A stretch of 64,000 bases of DNA from Planctomycetota bacterium (lineage in GTDB: Bacteria > Planctomycetota > UBA1135 > GCA-002686595), in the NCBI GenBank assembly GCA_020853575.1, contig JADYYP010000045.1:186001-250000 (forward strand), written 5' to 3'. A program made the translations under genes and the position numbers. Numbering within the stretch: position 1 is the stretch's first letter; every line of letters starts with the position of its first letter. Below the pieces are notes generated by a model. It searched no databases. It was not told where the DNA came from and saw only the letters and a program-made list of their open reading frames with translations. This document shows, piece after piece, positions 30,249-41,211 of this stretch.

Positions 30249-31096
30249 CTGCCGACCTCGTCCAAGCGCGCGCGCGCCACGCGTTGCACGTCGAGCGCGA
30301 GCTCGGTCAACAAGTCGTCGAGCGCCGGCGCCAACGCCTCCGAGCGAGCCGCGATTTTGGCGATATCGAGCGCCGCCTCGGCTTCTTGGACCACCACCAC
30401 GAGCGCCAGGCCACCGAGCCCGGCGTGCGCGGCGGCGATCAGCGGCAGCGCCATGCCTTGCGCCGAAACATGCGCACCGGCGCGCGCCATCCAGCGCTGT
30501 TCGGCGGGAGTCTCGAGCGTTGGACCGAGCGTGCAGGCCGCGATGCACTCACGCGCATTCAGCCCGAGTCTTTCCGCCGCCTGTTTCGCGGCGCGGATCA
30601 GCTCCGTCTCGTGGACCCGCGACTGATCGGGGAACTGCGCGCCCAGTTCGCTCGCCCCCACGCCCAAGAGTGGAGTGGATCCCGAGAGATTGATGTGGTC
30701 GCGAACCAGGGCGATGGTCCCGGCCGGAGCCGACGCGTTGTCGAGCGACGATCCGGCGCAACACGTCACCAGAGTCGAAGCGCCCATGGCAGCGGCCCAC
30801 CACACCGGGAAGGCGCCGGCCCAGGCAGGCTCGGAAATCGCGGGCTCGACAGGGGCGTTCTCGATCAGCCACACAGGCAATCCGCGCAACCAGCCGAAGT
30901 GCAGGAGCGCGTGCGCCCAACTCGCGGGAACGCCCTCGATGCGCTCGAGCGGCACGCGGCCGCCACGCTCGAGCCTGCCGGAGAGCACGTCCACGCCCGT
31001 CGAGAGCAGATAAAGCGCGACCGGGCGCAGCGCGACGGAGCGCTCCGAGCTCTTGACCGCGCGTGCGACGGCGTCGTCGAGTTGCGATGCTTGCAT
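30245..31096 (-). CDS. PNP/MTAP-family protein with eroded active site
   Basis: A 283-residue homologue of type I purine nucleoside phosphorylases. Family landmarks remain (VRDHINLSGSTPLLG; LGPTLETPAEQRWMARAGA). Several catalytic positions differ. The GSG phosphate loop is STG, the H-x-YEGY segment is unrecognisable, TNAAG is TCCAG, and VGMST is VSAQGM. The ITN Asn that contacts the base appears to be Gln or Glu. Either the substrate has changed or the protein is a pseudoenzyme. ATG 31096 is preferred over a TTG at 31102. It sits between yggU and purN with a 9-nt gap and a 4-nt overlap. Confidence 0.65.
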   Translation of the reverse strand: MQASQLDDAVARAVKSSERSVALRPVALYLLSTGVDVLSGRLERGGRVPLERIEGVPASWAHALLHFGWLRGLPVWLIENAPVEPAISEPAWAGAFPVWWAAAMGASTLVTCCAGSSLDNASAPAGTIALVRDHINLSGSTPLLGVGASELGAQFPDQSRVHETELIRAAKQAAERLGLNARECIAACTLGPTLETPAEQRWMARAGAHVSAQGMALPLIAAAHAGLGGLALVVVVQEAEAALDIAKIAARSEALAPALDDLLTELALDVQRVARARLDEVGR

Positions 31097-31105
31097 GCGC
31101 AAGAG

Positions 31106-31416
31106 CTAAGCGCCCTCGAGAGCTCGGAGCAAGCGTTCGCGCACGATCGACTCGGCCAGCGGCACGAGGACTTCCTTTTGTCGAGCCTTGGCTCCGCGCA
31201 GCACAGCCAACGCCGATGCGCGCAGGCCGAGCGCGTCGGCCAGGACTCCGAGCAGTTCCTCGTTCGCGCGGCCGTCCTCGGCTGGGGCTCGGACCGCCAC
31301 CTTCAGGTGCTCGTTCCAAGTGCCAACCACCCCGGAGCGCTTGGCACCCGGTTGGGCACGCACGAACAAGCTCACGCTTTGGCCGTCCCCACGGGCGACG
31401 ACCCGCAACGCCGCGC

Positions 31417-31420
<4 letters not shown>
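31106..31420 (-). CDS. yggU: YggU/DUF167 family protein
   Basis: A 104-residue single-domain protein of a conserved bacterial family without a proven function. The DUF167 pattern V-x-P-x-A-(K)-x-x-x-G-V...LKV-x-V-x-A-P-P-x-x-G-x-A-N is clear (QPGAKRSGVVG; LKVAVRAPAEDGRANEEL). ATG 31420 overlaps the kinase stop by 4 nt. In many bacteria yggU lies close to yggS; here an FHA kinase gene separates them. Confidence 0.88.
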
Positions 31421-34346
<2,926 letters not shown>

Positions 34347-34350
<4 letters not shown>

Positions 34351-35132
34351 GCGTGCGAATCCTCGGGCTTCTGGTGTTCGAAAAGCGCCGTCCCCACGCG
34401 CACCCAATGGGCGCCTTCGCTGACCGCGGCCTCGAGGTCCGAGCTCATCCCCATCGAAAGCAGTGGACGACCGTCGACGAAGGCCTCGCTGGGGAGTCGC
34501 TCGGAGAGCTCGCGTACGCCGGCAAAGGTGCGCCGCGCGCGCGCCTGACTCGCCAAATCGCCGGCGCGCGCAGCTGGGTCGAGCTCGGCCAGTGCCATCA
34601 ACCCTCGCAAGCGCAAGCGTGGCGCGCGTGCGGCAAGCTCGACTGCAGCGGGGAGCTCCGCTTGCTCGAAGCCGGAGCGCTCGGGGCTGGCGATCGCGCG
34701 CACCTCGAGGAACACGTCCAGCGTGCGCCCCAACTCGCTCGCCAAGCGCGCCAGAGTTTCGATCAAGGCCAACGAGTCGACGGAGTGGATCACGCCAGCG
34801 TGCTGCACCGCGCGCCGCGCCTTGTTGCGCTGGAGGTGTCCGATCAGGTGCCAACGCACACGCGGGTCGACAGCCGCGAGAGCGCCGGACTTGCGCTCGA
34901 GCTCGGCGACGCGGTTCTCGCCGAGGTCGAGCTGCCCCAAGCGCACGAGCTCGGCCGCGTGCGCTGCATCCACGCTCTTGGTCACGGCGAGCAGCTGGAC
35001 CTCGGAAGGGGAGCGCCCCGCGGCACGACACCCCGCGGCGATCCGTTCACGGACGCGCTCGAGGTTGGTTCGCAGCGGGTTCGACCAGGGGACGGCAGGC
35101 AAGAGTTGCGACGCGAGGGACACGAAATCCAA
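34347..35132 (-). CDS. yggS: YggS/PLPBP family PLP-homeostasis protein
   Basis: A 261-residue PLP-binding TIM-barrel protein that buffers pyridoxal phosphate and has no catalytic activity of its own. The PLP lysine is Lys52 (LLAVTKSV). Other family marks are LGENRVAEL, WHLIGHLQRNKA, IHSVDS and the phosphate site LSMGMSSDLEAA. The start is uncertain: a TTG at 35132 has a GGGGGG stretch 9 nt upstream, while a GTG at 35123 is an alternative. It begins 28 nt after tilS on the same strand. Confidence 0.9.
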
Positions 35133-35160
35133 CGCAGGTTACCCCCCGGCCGCGGGCAAG

Positions 35161-36777
35161 TCACTGACGGGTGTCGCGCGGCTCGAACCCGAAGTCGAAC
35201 TCCGCTTGGCGTGCGCGGGGCCGCGCGCGCGCACTCGCGGGCTCGCGACCGCGCTCGAGTCCCGGGCCTCCCAGAAGCTCGAGTCGCAGGCGCACCGCGC
35301 TCGCGGGCCCGACCTTGGCCGACTCCGCTGGACGCAGACCGGCGACCCACAGGAGCTCGCCCTCGCGCCACACCACGGGCACGAAGCGCCGCTCGGCACT
35401 CGGCACGCGCGCGTCGGCCAAGAAGCGTCGCAAGGGGCGCGAACCCGGTGCGCCGAGCGGATGAAAACGATCTCCCTCGCGGGGCCAGCGAACGCGCAGA
35501 TGGTCCGGACGAGCGGCGGGGTCGAGCTCGACCACGCGGGCGTCGCGCGGCACCGGCCGCTGCGGATCGCCGTCGCTCCAGGTCGCGACGATGCGCCGTC
35601 CGTCGGGCAACGTCACCGATCCGGGAACGGGGAGGTGAAAGCCCTCCGGCGGCGCTTCGAGCCGCGCCAGCCAGGCGCCCGCGCGCGGCCCCGTGGCGCC
35701 TCCGGCCAACTCACGGAAGGGCAACCAGGCCTGCGAGGTGCGCTCCGCGAGCGCCTCGAGCGGCGGATGGAGCTCGAGCACCAGCGAGCGCAAGCACAAC
35801 CGCCAACCTCCGGGGAGCGTGCGCCGCACGCACGCGCCGGAGTCGATGTCCTGCTCCAGGAGCGCGAGCAGCCGCCGGCTGGGCGCGTGCGACGTACCCT
35901 GGACCACCAAGCGCCACAGCGCGCGACGCCGCAGGGCGCTGGGTAGACGCGCGAGCTGGGAACGGCGCAGCGTGCCACCCAACACGGAGTCGTCCTTGCG
36001 CCGCGTGGCGTGGCGCGCGAGCAGGGGCTTCCACTCCAGCTCCGCCGTGCGAGCGGAGAGCTGGCGCTCCAGGGCGTCGACAGCCTGGGCGAAGTGACGC
36101 AGATTGTCGACCGCCGAGGCTCCCGCCAGGCGCTCGATCTCGGGGAGGAACGCCTCGCGTACGCGCGTCCGCGTGAAACGCGGGTCGTGGTTGGAAGAGT
36201 CCTCGCGCCAGGCGAGGCCAGCGTGCTCCGCGAGCTGCCGAACCTCCGCCCGGCGCAACGCGAGCAGCGGCCGGATCAAGCGCACGCGACCGCGCGCGCT
36301 GACGGCGTCGATCCCCGCCAAACCGGCGAGGTCGGTGCCGCGCATCCAGCGCATCAGCGTGGTCTCCAGCGCGTCGTCGGCTTGGTGAGCGGTCAACAGC
36401 ACTCCCACGCGCGCGCGGCGAGCTTCCTCGAGCAACACGCGGTAGCGCGCTTCGCGTGCGCGCTCCTCGAGCGCCGGCAGCTGCGGATCGAGCGCGACGC
36501 GCCGCAGTCGGAACGAAACTCCGGCCGCGCGACATGTCGCGGCACAAAACTCGGCGTCGGCGTCGGCTTCGGCCCCGCGCAGACCGTGGTGCACGTGCAC
36601 GGCGATCACCGCCGGCCGCGGATCGCTGACGCACAGCCAGTGGAGCAGCAGAACGCTGTCCGCGCCCCCCGAAAAAGCCAGCACCACCGGCTCGCGCGGA
36701 GCGAGGCCCAGCGCGCTCGCGAGGCGCGACCAGCGCTCGCGATCGAGCTCTCCGAGACTTGCATCACGCTGTGCCAT
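35161..36777 (-). CDS. tilS: tRNA(Ile)-lysidine synthetase
   Basis: A 538-residue ATP-pyrophosphatase that converts C34 of tRNA-Ile(CAU) to lysidine, an essential step for AUA decoding. The PP-loop is FSGGADS (about 35-41), followed by VHVHHGLRGAEAD, LLTAHQADDALET and the conserved RPLL. The C-terminal TilS domain is recognisable (RVRWPREGDRFHPLG...LRRFL). It is about 100 residues longer than many homologues, mainly in the Arg-rich middle. ATG 36777 is the first Met of the homologous part. It is first in the six-gene minus-strand operon and diverges from gap. Confidence 0.93.
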   Translation of the reverse strand: MAQRDASLGELDRERWSRLASALGLAPREPVVLAFSGGADSVLLLHWLCVSDPRPAVIAVHVHHGLRGAEADADAEFCAATCRAAGVSFRLRRVALDPQLPALEERAREARYRVLLEEARRARVGVLLTAHQADDALETTLMRWMRGTDLAGLAGIDAVSARGRVRLIRPLLALRRAEVRQLAEHAGLAWREDSSNHDPRFTRTRVREAFLPEIERLAGASAVDNLRHFAQAVDALERQLSARTAELEWKPLLARHATRRKDDSVLGGTLRRSQLARLPSALRRRALWRLVVQGTSHAPSRRLLALLEQDIDSGACVRRTLPGGWRLCLRSLVLELHPPLEALAERTSQAWLPFRELAGGATGPRAGAWLARLEAPPEGFHLPVPGSVTLPDGRRIVATWSDGDPQRPVPRDARVVELDPAARPDHLRVRWPREGDRFHPLGAPGSRPLRRFLADARVPSAERRFVPVVWREGELLWVAGLRPAESAKVGPASAVRLRLELLGGPGLERGREPASARARPRARQAEFDFGFEPRDTRQ

Positions 36778-36792
36778 GGGTCGTTGTTCGCG

Positions 36793-36821
36793 TTGATACC
36801 TTCGGCACCCCCAGCTAACCT
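36793..36821 (+). promoter_or_regulatory. Sigma70-type promoter candidate for gap (TTGATA-N17-TAACCT)
   Basis: The -35 TTGATA matches 5 of 6 bases, the spacer is exactly 17 bp and the -10 is TAACCT. The predicted leader before the gap ATG is about 150 nt. Confidence 0.45.
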
Positions 36822-36980
36822 CTCCGCCCGTTTTCGCAGGAATTGTGGGCCGCCTCGGGGAGGCTGGTCCGGCGCCGAGACTTAGGGCGGCGGCGGGCGG
36901 TCTCCGACACACCTCCCCAGCGCTCCGCAGCACCTCGCACCCGACCGCTCCACTCCCGTCAACCCAACCGAGCACCTGCC

Positions 36981-38054
36981 ATGGGCATGCGCGTTTCGAT
37001 CAATGGCTTCGGCCGCATCGGCCGCAACGTCTTCCGCGTCATCCACCAGAACTACGCCGACATCGAGGTCGTGCACATCAACGACCTGACCGATCCGGCG
37101 ACCCTGGCGCACCTCCTCAAGTTCGACTCCGTGCACGGGCCTTTCCCGGGCAAGGTCGAGGCAGGCAAGGACTTCATCAAGGTCGACGGCAAGAAGATCT
37201 CGGTCACCGCGATCAAGGACCCCGCGACGCTGCCGCACAAGCAGAACGAGATCGACTTCGCGGTCGAGTCCACGGGCGTGTTCACGTCGCGCGAACAATG
37301 CCAGAAGCACATCGACGCCGGCGCCAAGCGCGTCGTGCTCACCGTGCCTCCGAAAGACGAGGTCGACGCGATGGTCGTGCTCGGCGTCAACCACGACACG
37401 CTCAAGCCCGAGCATCGCATCATCTCCAACGCCTCGTGCACGACGAACTGCCTTGCTCCGCTGGCCAAGGTGCTGCACGAGAACTTCGGCATCGTGCGCG
37501 GCTTGATGACCACGGTGCACGCCTACACCAACGACCAGCAGGTGCTCGACCTGCCGCACAAGGATCCGCGCCGCGCCCGCGCGGCCGCGCTCAACATCAT
37601 CCCGACCACCACCGGAGCCGCACGCGCCGTGGGCAAGGTGCTGCCCGCGCTCAAGGGCAAGCTCGACGGTACGTCGCTGCGCGTTCCGGTGCCGGACGGC
37701 TCGGTGGTCGACCTGGTCGCCGAGCTCTCGAAAGACGTGACGATCGAGCAGCTCAACGCCGCGTACGCCACCGCCGCCAAGGACAAGAACTACAAGGGCA
37801 TCCTGCAGTTCTCGACCGATCCGCTGGTCTCCACCGACATCGTGCGCAATCCGCACAGCACGATCTTCGACTCGCTCTCGACCATGGTGCTCGACAAGCG
37901 CATGGTGAAGCTCGTGGCCTGGTACGACAACGAATGGGGCTACAGCAATCGCGTGGTCGAGCTGATGAAGCTCTCCAACAAGATGAAGCTGCCCAAGTCG
38001 GCGCCGGCGGCACCCGCGCTCGTCGCCGCAGGAGCCAGCGCCGAAAAAAAATGA
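36981..38054 (+). CDS. gap: Glyceraldehyde-3-phosphate dehydrogenase
   Basis: A 357-residue NAD-dependent enzyme that oxidises GAP to 1,3-bisphosphoglycerate. The NAD fold starts with INGFGRIGRNVFR, the catalytic Cys153 is in SNASCTTNC, the relay His is in TTVHAYTNDQ, and WYDNEWGYSNRV closes the active site. A Lys/Ala-rich tail of about 20 residues ends in Glu-Lys-Lys. The start may be 36981 or 36987; neither has a Shine-Dalgarno. The last codons lie in a run of eight A, and the stop TGA overlaps the pgk ATG. This junction looks like a -1 frameshift site. Confidence 0.97.
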   Translation: MGMRVSINGFGRIGRNVFRVIHQNYADIEVVHINDLTDPATLAHLLKFDSVHGPFPGKVEAGKDFIKVDGKKISVTAIKDPATLPHKQNEIDFAVESTGVFTSREQCQKHIDAGAKRVVLTVPPKDEVDAMVVLGVNHDTLKPEHRIISNASCTTNCLAPLAKVLHENFGIVRGLMTTVHAYTNDQQVLDLPHKDPRRARAAALNIIPTTTGAARAVGKVLPALKGKLDGTSLRVPVPDGSVVDLVAELSKDVTIEQLNAAYATAAKDKNYKGILQFSTDPLVSTDIVRNPHSTIFDSLSTMVLDKRMVKLVAWYDNEWGYSNRVVELMKLSNKMKLPKSAPAAPALVAAGASAEKK

Positions 38055-38090
38055 CTAGCGCGCCGAGCTCGAGCTCCGGGCTCGACGCGC
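38030..38090 (+). promoter_or_regulatory. dnaX-like -1 frameshift signal at the gap-pgk junction
   Basis: Elements in order: AGGAG (38030-38034), 10 nt, slippery heptamer A_AAA_AAA in the gap frame (38045-38051), 6 nt including the gap stop, then a stem-loop at 38058-38090. The stem is 5 bp + C-A mismatch + 5 bp with an 11-nt loop. Slipping back one base makes the next codon the pgk ATG. The AGGAG is 16 nt from that ATG, too far for normal initiation but at the dnaX stimulator distance from the heptamer. Confidence 0.5.
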
Positions 38091-39247
38091 TCGACGTCAA
38101 ATCCAAGCGCGTCTTGATGCGCGTGGATTTCAACGTGCCGCAAGACGACTCCGGCGCGATCACCGACGACACGCGCATCCGCGCGGCGTTGCCCACGATC
38201 CGCGAAGTCCTGGGGAGGGGCGCGCGCTGCGTGGTCCTGATGAGCCACCTCGGCCGTCCCAAGGGGATCGACGAGAAGCTGCGCCTGAATCCCGTGGCCA
38301 AGCGACTCGAGTCGTTGCTCGGAGTCAAGGTCAAGAAGCTCGACGACAGCACCGGCGCCGCGGTCGAGTCCGCGGTCAACACCGCGGCCGCGGGCAGCGT
38401 GCTGTTGCTCGAGAACGTGCGCTTCAACGCCGGCGAGCAGAAGGCCGATCCGGCGCTGAGCGCCGCCTATGCCAGGCTCGGCGACGTGTTCGTCAACGAT
38501 GCCTTCGGCACCTCGCACCGGGCCGAGTGCTCGGTCAGCGAGGTCGCCAAGCTCTTGCCTTCGGTGGCCGGTCGCCTGCTGCAGGCCGAGATCGAGGCCT
38601 TCGGCCGCGTGCTGAAGAGCCCCGAGCGACCGCTGGTCGCGATCCTCGGTGGCGCGAAGGTCTCGGACAAGCTGTTGGTGATCGAGCACTTGCTCGACAC
38701 CTGCGACACGCTGCTCGTCGGCGGCGGAATGGCCTACACCTTCATGCACGCGCTCGGGCTGCCCATCGGCAAGTCGCTGGTGGAGCTCGAACGACTCGAG
38801 GTCGTGAAGAGCGCGTTGGCCAAGGCCAAGGCCAAGAAGGTCGAGCTCCTGCTGCCGGTGGATCACGTGGTCGCTGACAGGTTCGCGCCGGATGCGCTGT
38901 CGAAGACCGTCGACACGATTCCCGATGGTTGGATGGCCCTGGACATCGGGCCCAAGACCCACAAGCTCTTCGCGGGCAAGATCGCCGCGGCCAAGACGCT
39001 GGTGTGGAACGGTCCGATGGGCGTGTTCGAGATGCCCGCGTTCGCCAAGGGCACCGCAGCCGTCGGCAAGGCGGTTGCCGCCTGCCCGGGCTACACCGTT
39101 GTCGGAGGCGGAGACTCGGTGGCCGCGCTCGAGATGCTCAAGCTCTCGAGCAAGGTCAAGCACGTCTCCACCGGCGGCGGCGCTTCGCTCGAGCTGCTCG
39201 AAGGCAAGGCCTTGCCGGGAATCACGGCGCTGTCCCTGCGCAAGTAA
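38051..39247 (+). CDS. pgk: Phosphoglycerate kinase
   Basis: A 398-residue enzyme that transfers phosphate from 1,3-bisphosphoglycerate to ADP. Visible landmarks are RVDFNVP, DTRIRAALPTI, LMSHLGRPKG, LLLENVRF, NDAFGTSHR, the lysine in ILGGAKVSDK, and the nucleotide site GGGDSVAAL...STGGGASLELLEGK. It starts with a Ser/Ala-rich stretch not found in most homologues. The ATG at 38051 overlaps the gap stop (ATGA), so it is made by re-initiation or, possibly, also as a GAPDH-PGK fusion by frameshifting. Confidence 0.97.
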   Translation: MTSAPSSSSGLDALDVKSKRVLMRVDFNVPQDDSGAITDDTRIRAALPTIREVLGRGARCVVLMSHLGRPKGIDEKLRLNPVAKRLESLLGVKVKKLDDSTGAAVESAVNTAAAGSVLLLENVRFNAGEQKADPALSAAYARLGDVFVNDAFGTSHRAECSVSEVAKLLPSVAGRLLQAEIEAFGRVLKSPERPLVAILGGAKVSDKLLVIEHLLDTCDTLLVGGGMAYTFMHALGLPIGKSLVELERLEVVKSALAKAKAKKVELLLPVDHVVADRFAPDALSKTVDTIPDGWMALDIGPKTHKLFAGKIAAAKTLVWNGPMGVFEMPAFAKGTAAVGKAVAACPGYTVVGGGDSVAALEMLKLSSKVKHVSTGGGASLELLEGKALPGITALSLRK

Positions 39248-39346
39248 AGGCTGCGCGGAGCCCGCGCTCCGCGTCGCGCCAGACGGCGCGCGAGGTGCTC
39301 ACTGGAGAGCGCCTCGCGCGCAATTTCGTGTCGGGCGGCCTTGGAG

Positions 39347-39352
39347 TAGGAT
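39347..39352 (+). promoter_or_regulatory. -10-like box TAGGAT upstream of rpe
   Basis: TAGGAT ends 10 nt before the ATG at 39363, the same spacing as at ptsN, the OPT gene, the ABC ATPase and the GT39-like gene. Confidence 0.35.
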
Positions 39353-39362
39353 GCACGTCCGC

Positions 39363-40052
39363 ATGCAAGGACCGCCCAACCTGATCTCGCCGTCGCTGCT
39401 CTCCTGCGATTTCGCCCGGCTCGCCGAGGAAGTCGCGCGTGTCGAGCGCGCGGGAGCCGATTGGCTGCACGTCGATGTGATGGACGGCCATTTCGTGCCG
39501 AACCTGACCATCGGTCCGCCGGTGGTCGAGGCCATCGCCAAGGTCGCCACCCGGCCGCTGGACGTGCACTTGATGATCACCGAGCCGCTCAAGTACGCGG
39601 CGCACTTCGCCAAGGCCGGCGCGCACGTGCTGACCTTCCACGTCGAGGTCGCGGGCTCCGCGTCTGGCGCGCGCGAGGTGATCCGGGCCTTCCGCGGCGC
39701 CGGCGTGGCACAGGTCGGGGTCTCGCTCAATCCCGATACGCCGGTCGAGCGCGTGCTCGACTTCTTGGGCGAGGTCGACTTGGTGCTCGTGATGAGCGTC
39801 TTCCCGGGCTTCGGCGGCCAGAAGTTCATGCCCGAGGTGCTCGCAAAGGTGCGCGCGCTGCGCGACCGCGGATACACGGGCCACATCGAGATGGACGGTG
39901 GCCTCAACGACAAGACCCTGGGCGCCTGCGCGGAGGCGGGGACGAACGTGTTCGTCGCCGGCTCGGCCATCTTCGGCGCGTCCGACATGCCCGGGACCAT
40001 CCGCGGCTTCCGCGAGTGCGCTGCGCGTGCTCGCGCCGCGGCCCACGCCTAG
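39363..40052 (+). CDS. rpe: Ribulose-phosphate 3-epimerase
   Basis: A 229-residue TIM-barrel enzyme interconverting ribulose-5-P and xylulose-5-P. The metal and catalytic residues are in SLLSCDFARLAEE, HVDVMDGHFVPNLTIG, HLMI and EMDGGL; the phosphate site is FVAGSAIFG. The start at 39363 is chosen because a TAGGAT box lies 10 nt upstream. An ATG at 39351 overlaps this box and would add four residues. It is 115 nt after pgk on the same strand and may have its own promoter. Confidence 0.95.
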   Translation: MQGPPNLISPSLLSCDFARLAEEVARVERAGADWLHVDVMDGHFVPNLTIGPPVVEAIAKVATRPLDVHLMITEPLKYAAHFAKAGAHVLTFHVEVAGSASGAREVIRAFRGAGVAQVGVSLNPDTPVERVLDFLGEVDLVLVMSVFPGFGGQKFMPEVLAKVRALRDRGYTGHIEMDGGLNDKTLGACAEAGTNVFVAGSAIFGASDMPGTIRGFRECAARARAAAHA

Positions 40053-40086
40053 ACTGACCGGGACCAACGAGCGAGGAACGCACTCC

Positions 40087-40989
40087 GTGGCCGAACAACC
40101 CAAAGACGACGAGCTCCGTCCGAGCGACCCCAACCTGTCCGAGACGCGCTTCGCGCGCCTGCGCAAGAAAAAGGACATGCCCGGCGGCCTGTGGCTCAAG
40201 TGCGAGAGCTGCAGCTCGATGATCTACCGCAAGGAGCTCGAGGAAAAGGGCCGCGTGTGCCCTTCTTGTGAGTTCCACTTCACGCTGCCGGGCCGCGAAC
40301 GCGTGGTGATGACGATCGACGAAGGCACCTGGGAGGAGCGTTTCGCCGAGATCACCACCCTGGACCGTTTGAAGTTCAACGACAACACGCCCTACCTCGA
40401 CAAGGTCGAGAAGGCGCGCGCGCGCACCAAGCAGAACGAGGCCTTGATCTGCGGCACGGGCAAGATCCTGGGCCGCGATGTGGTGCTGGCGGTGCTCGAT
40501 TTCAGCTTCCTCGGCGGCTCGATGGGCGAGGTCGTGGGGGAGAAGATCGCGCTCGCGGCCGAGCTGGCGCAAGCGGCCGCGCTTCCGTTGGTGATCTTCA
40601 CGGGTTCCGGCGGTGCGCGCATGCACGAGGGCGTGCTGTCGTTGATGCAGATGGCCAAGACCTGCGCGGCCCTGGCCGAGCTCAACGACGCCGGCGGTTA
40701 TTCGATCTGCGTGATGACGCACCCCACGACCGGAGGAGTGACCGCCTCCTTCGCCAGCGTGTGCGACATCACCTTGGCCGAGCCGGGCGCGCTGATCGGC
40801 TTCGCCGGACCGCGCGTGATCGCCACCACGCTCAAGCAGGAGCTGCCCGCGGGCTTCCAACGCGCCGAATTCCTGCTCGAAAAGGGCCAGATCGACGCCA
40901 TCGTGAAACGCGTCGACATGAAGCAGAAGCTGGCCAAGCTGATCGACTTCGCCAAGGGCTCGCGCATCGCCGCGCCCGCGGCCGAATAG
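40087..40989 (+). CDS. accD: Acetyl-CoA carboxylase carboxyltransferase subunit beta
   Basis: A 300-residue subunit that transfers carboxyl from biotin to acetyl-CoA, the first step of fatty-acid synthesis. It has the N-terminal zinc finger Cys39-x2-Cys42-x15-Cys58-x2-Cys61. The crotonase-fold core shows VLDFSFLGGSMG, FTGSGGARMHEG, MTHPTTGGVTASFA and GFAGPRVI. The partner accA is not in the window. The GTG at 40087 is preceded by GAGGA about 10 nt away. It follows rpe by 34 nt and is probably cotranscribed with it. Confidence 0.95.
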   Translation: MAEQPKDDELRPSDPNLSETRFARLRKKKDMPGGLWLKCESCSSMIYRKELEEKGRVCPSCEFHFTLPGRERVVMTIDEGTWEERFAEITTLDRLKFNDNTPYLDKVEKARARTKQNEALICGTGKILGRDVVLAVLDFSFLGGSMGEVVGEKIALAAELAQAAALPLVIFTGSGGARMHEGVLSLMQMAKTCAALAELNDAGGYSICVMTHPTTGGVTASFASVCDITLAEPGALIGFAGPRVIATTLKQELPAGFQRAEFLLEKGQIDAIVKRVDMKQKLAKLIDFAKGSRIAAPAAE

Positions 40990-41211
40990 ATCGAGCTCGT
41001 CGAGCGCTCGGCCACGGTTGCTCGTGCGCACTCCTATTCTGCTGTGATCAGATCGGCATCGCGGTTGGACTTCCGAGCGCCAGGTGCCTCGACGCGGGCG
41101 GAGGTCGCTGCAATGGACCAAGTGGCCCACGCGCGGCACGCCCAGTTCAGGACGGCGGAGATGTTGCCGTTGCGCTCGTAAGTGCGCCGCAGCAGGCCAG
41201 CGCGACTGGGT

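Noticed and set aside
36845..38050. Open frame running through gap into pgk in the pgk frame
   Set aside because: The Arg-rich product over gap is a shadow. Its openness does show that no stop precedes the proposed frameshift site in that frame, but it is not a gene.
40990..41211. Short open frames between accD and the methyltransferase
   Set aside because: 222 bp between convergent genes; the frames are short, lack start signals and resemble nothing. No good terminator was seen either.
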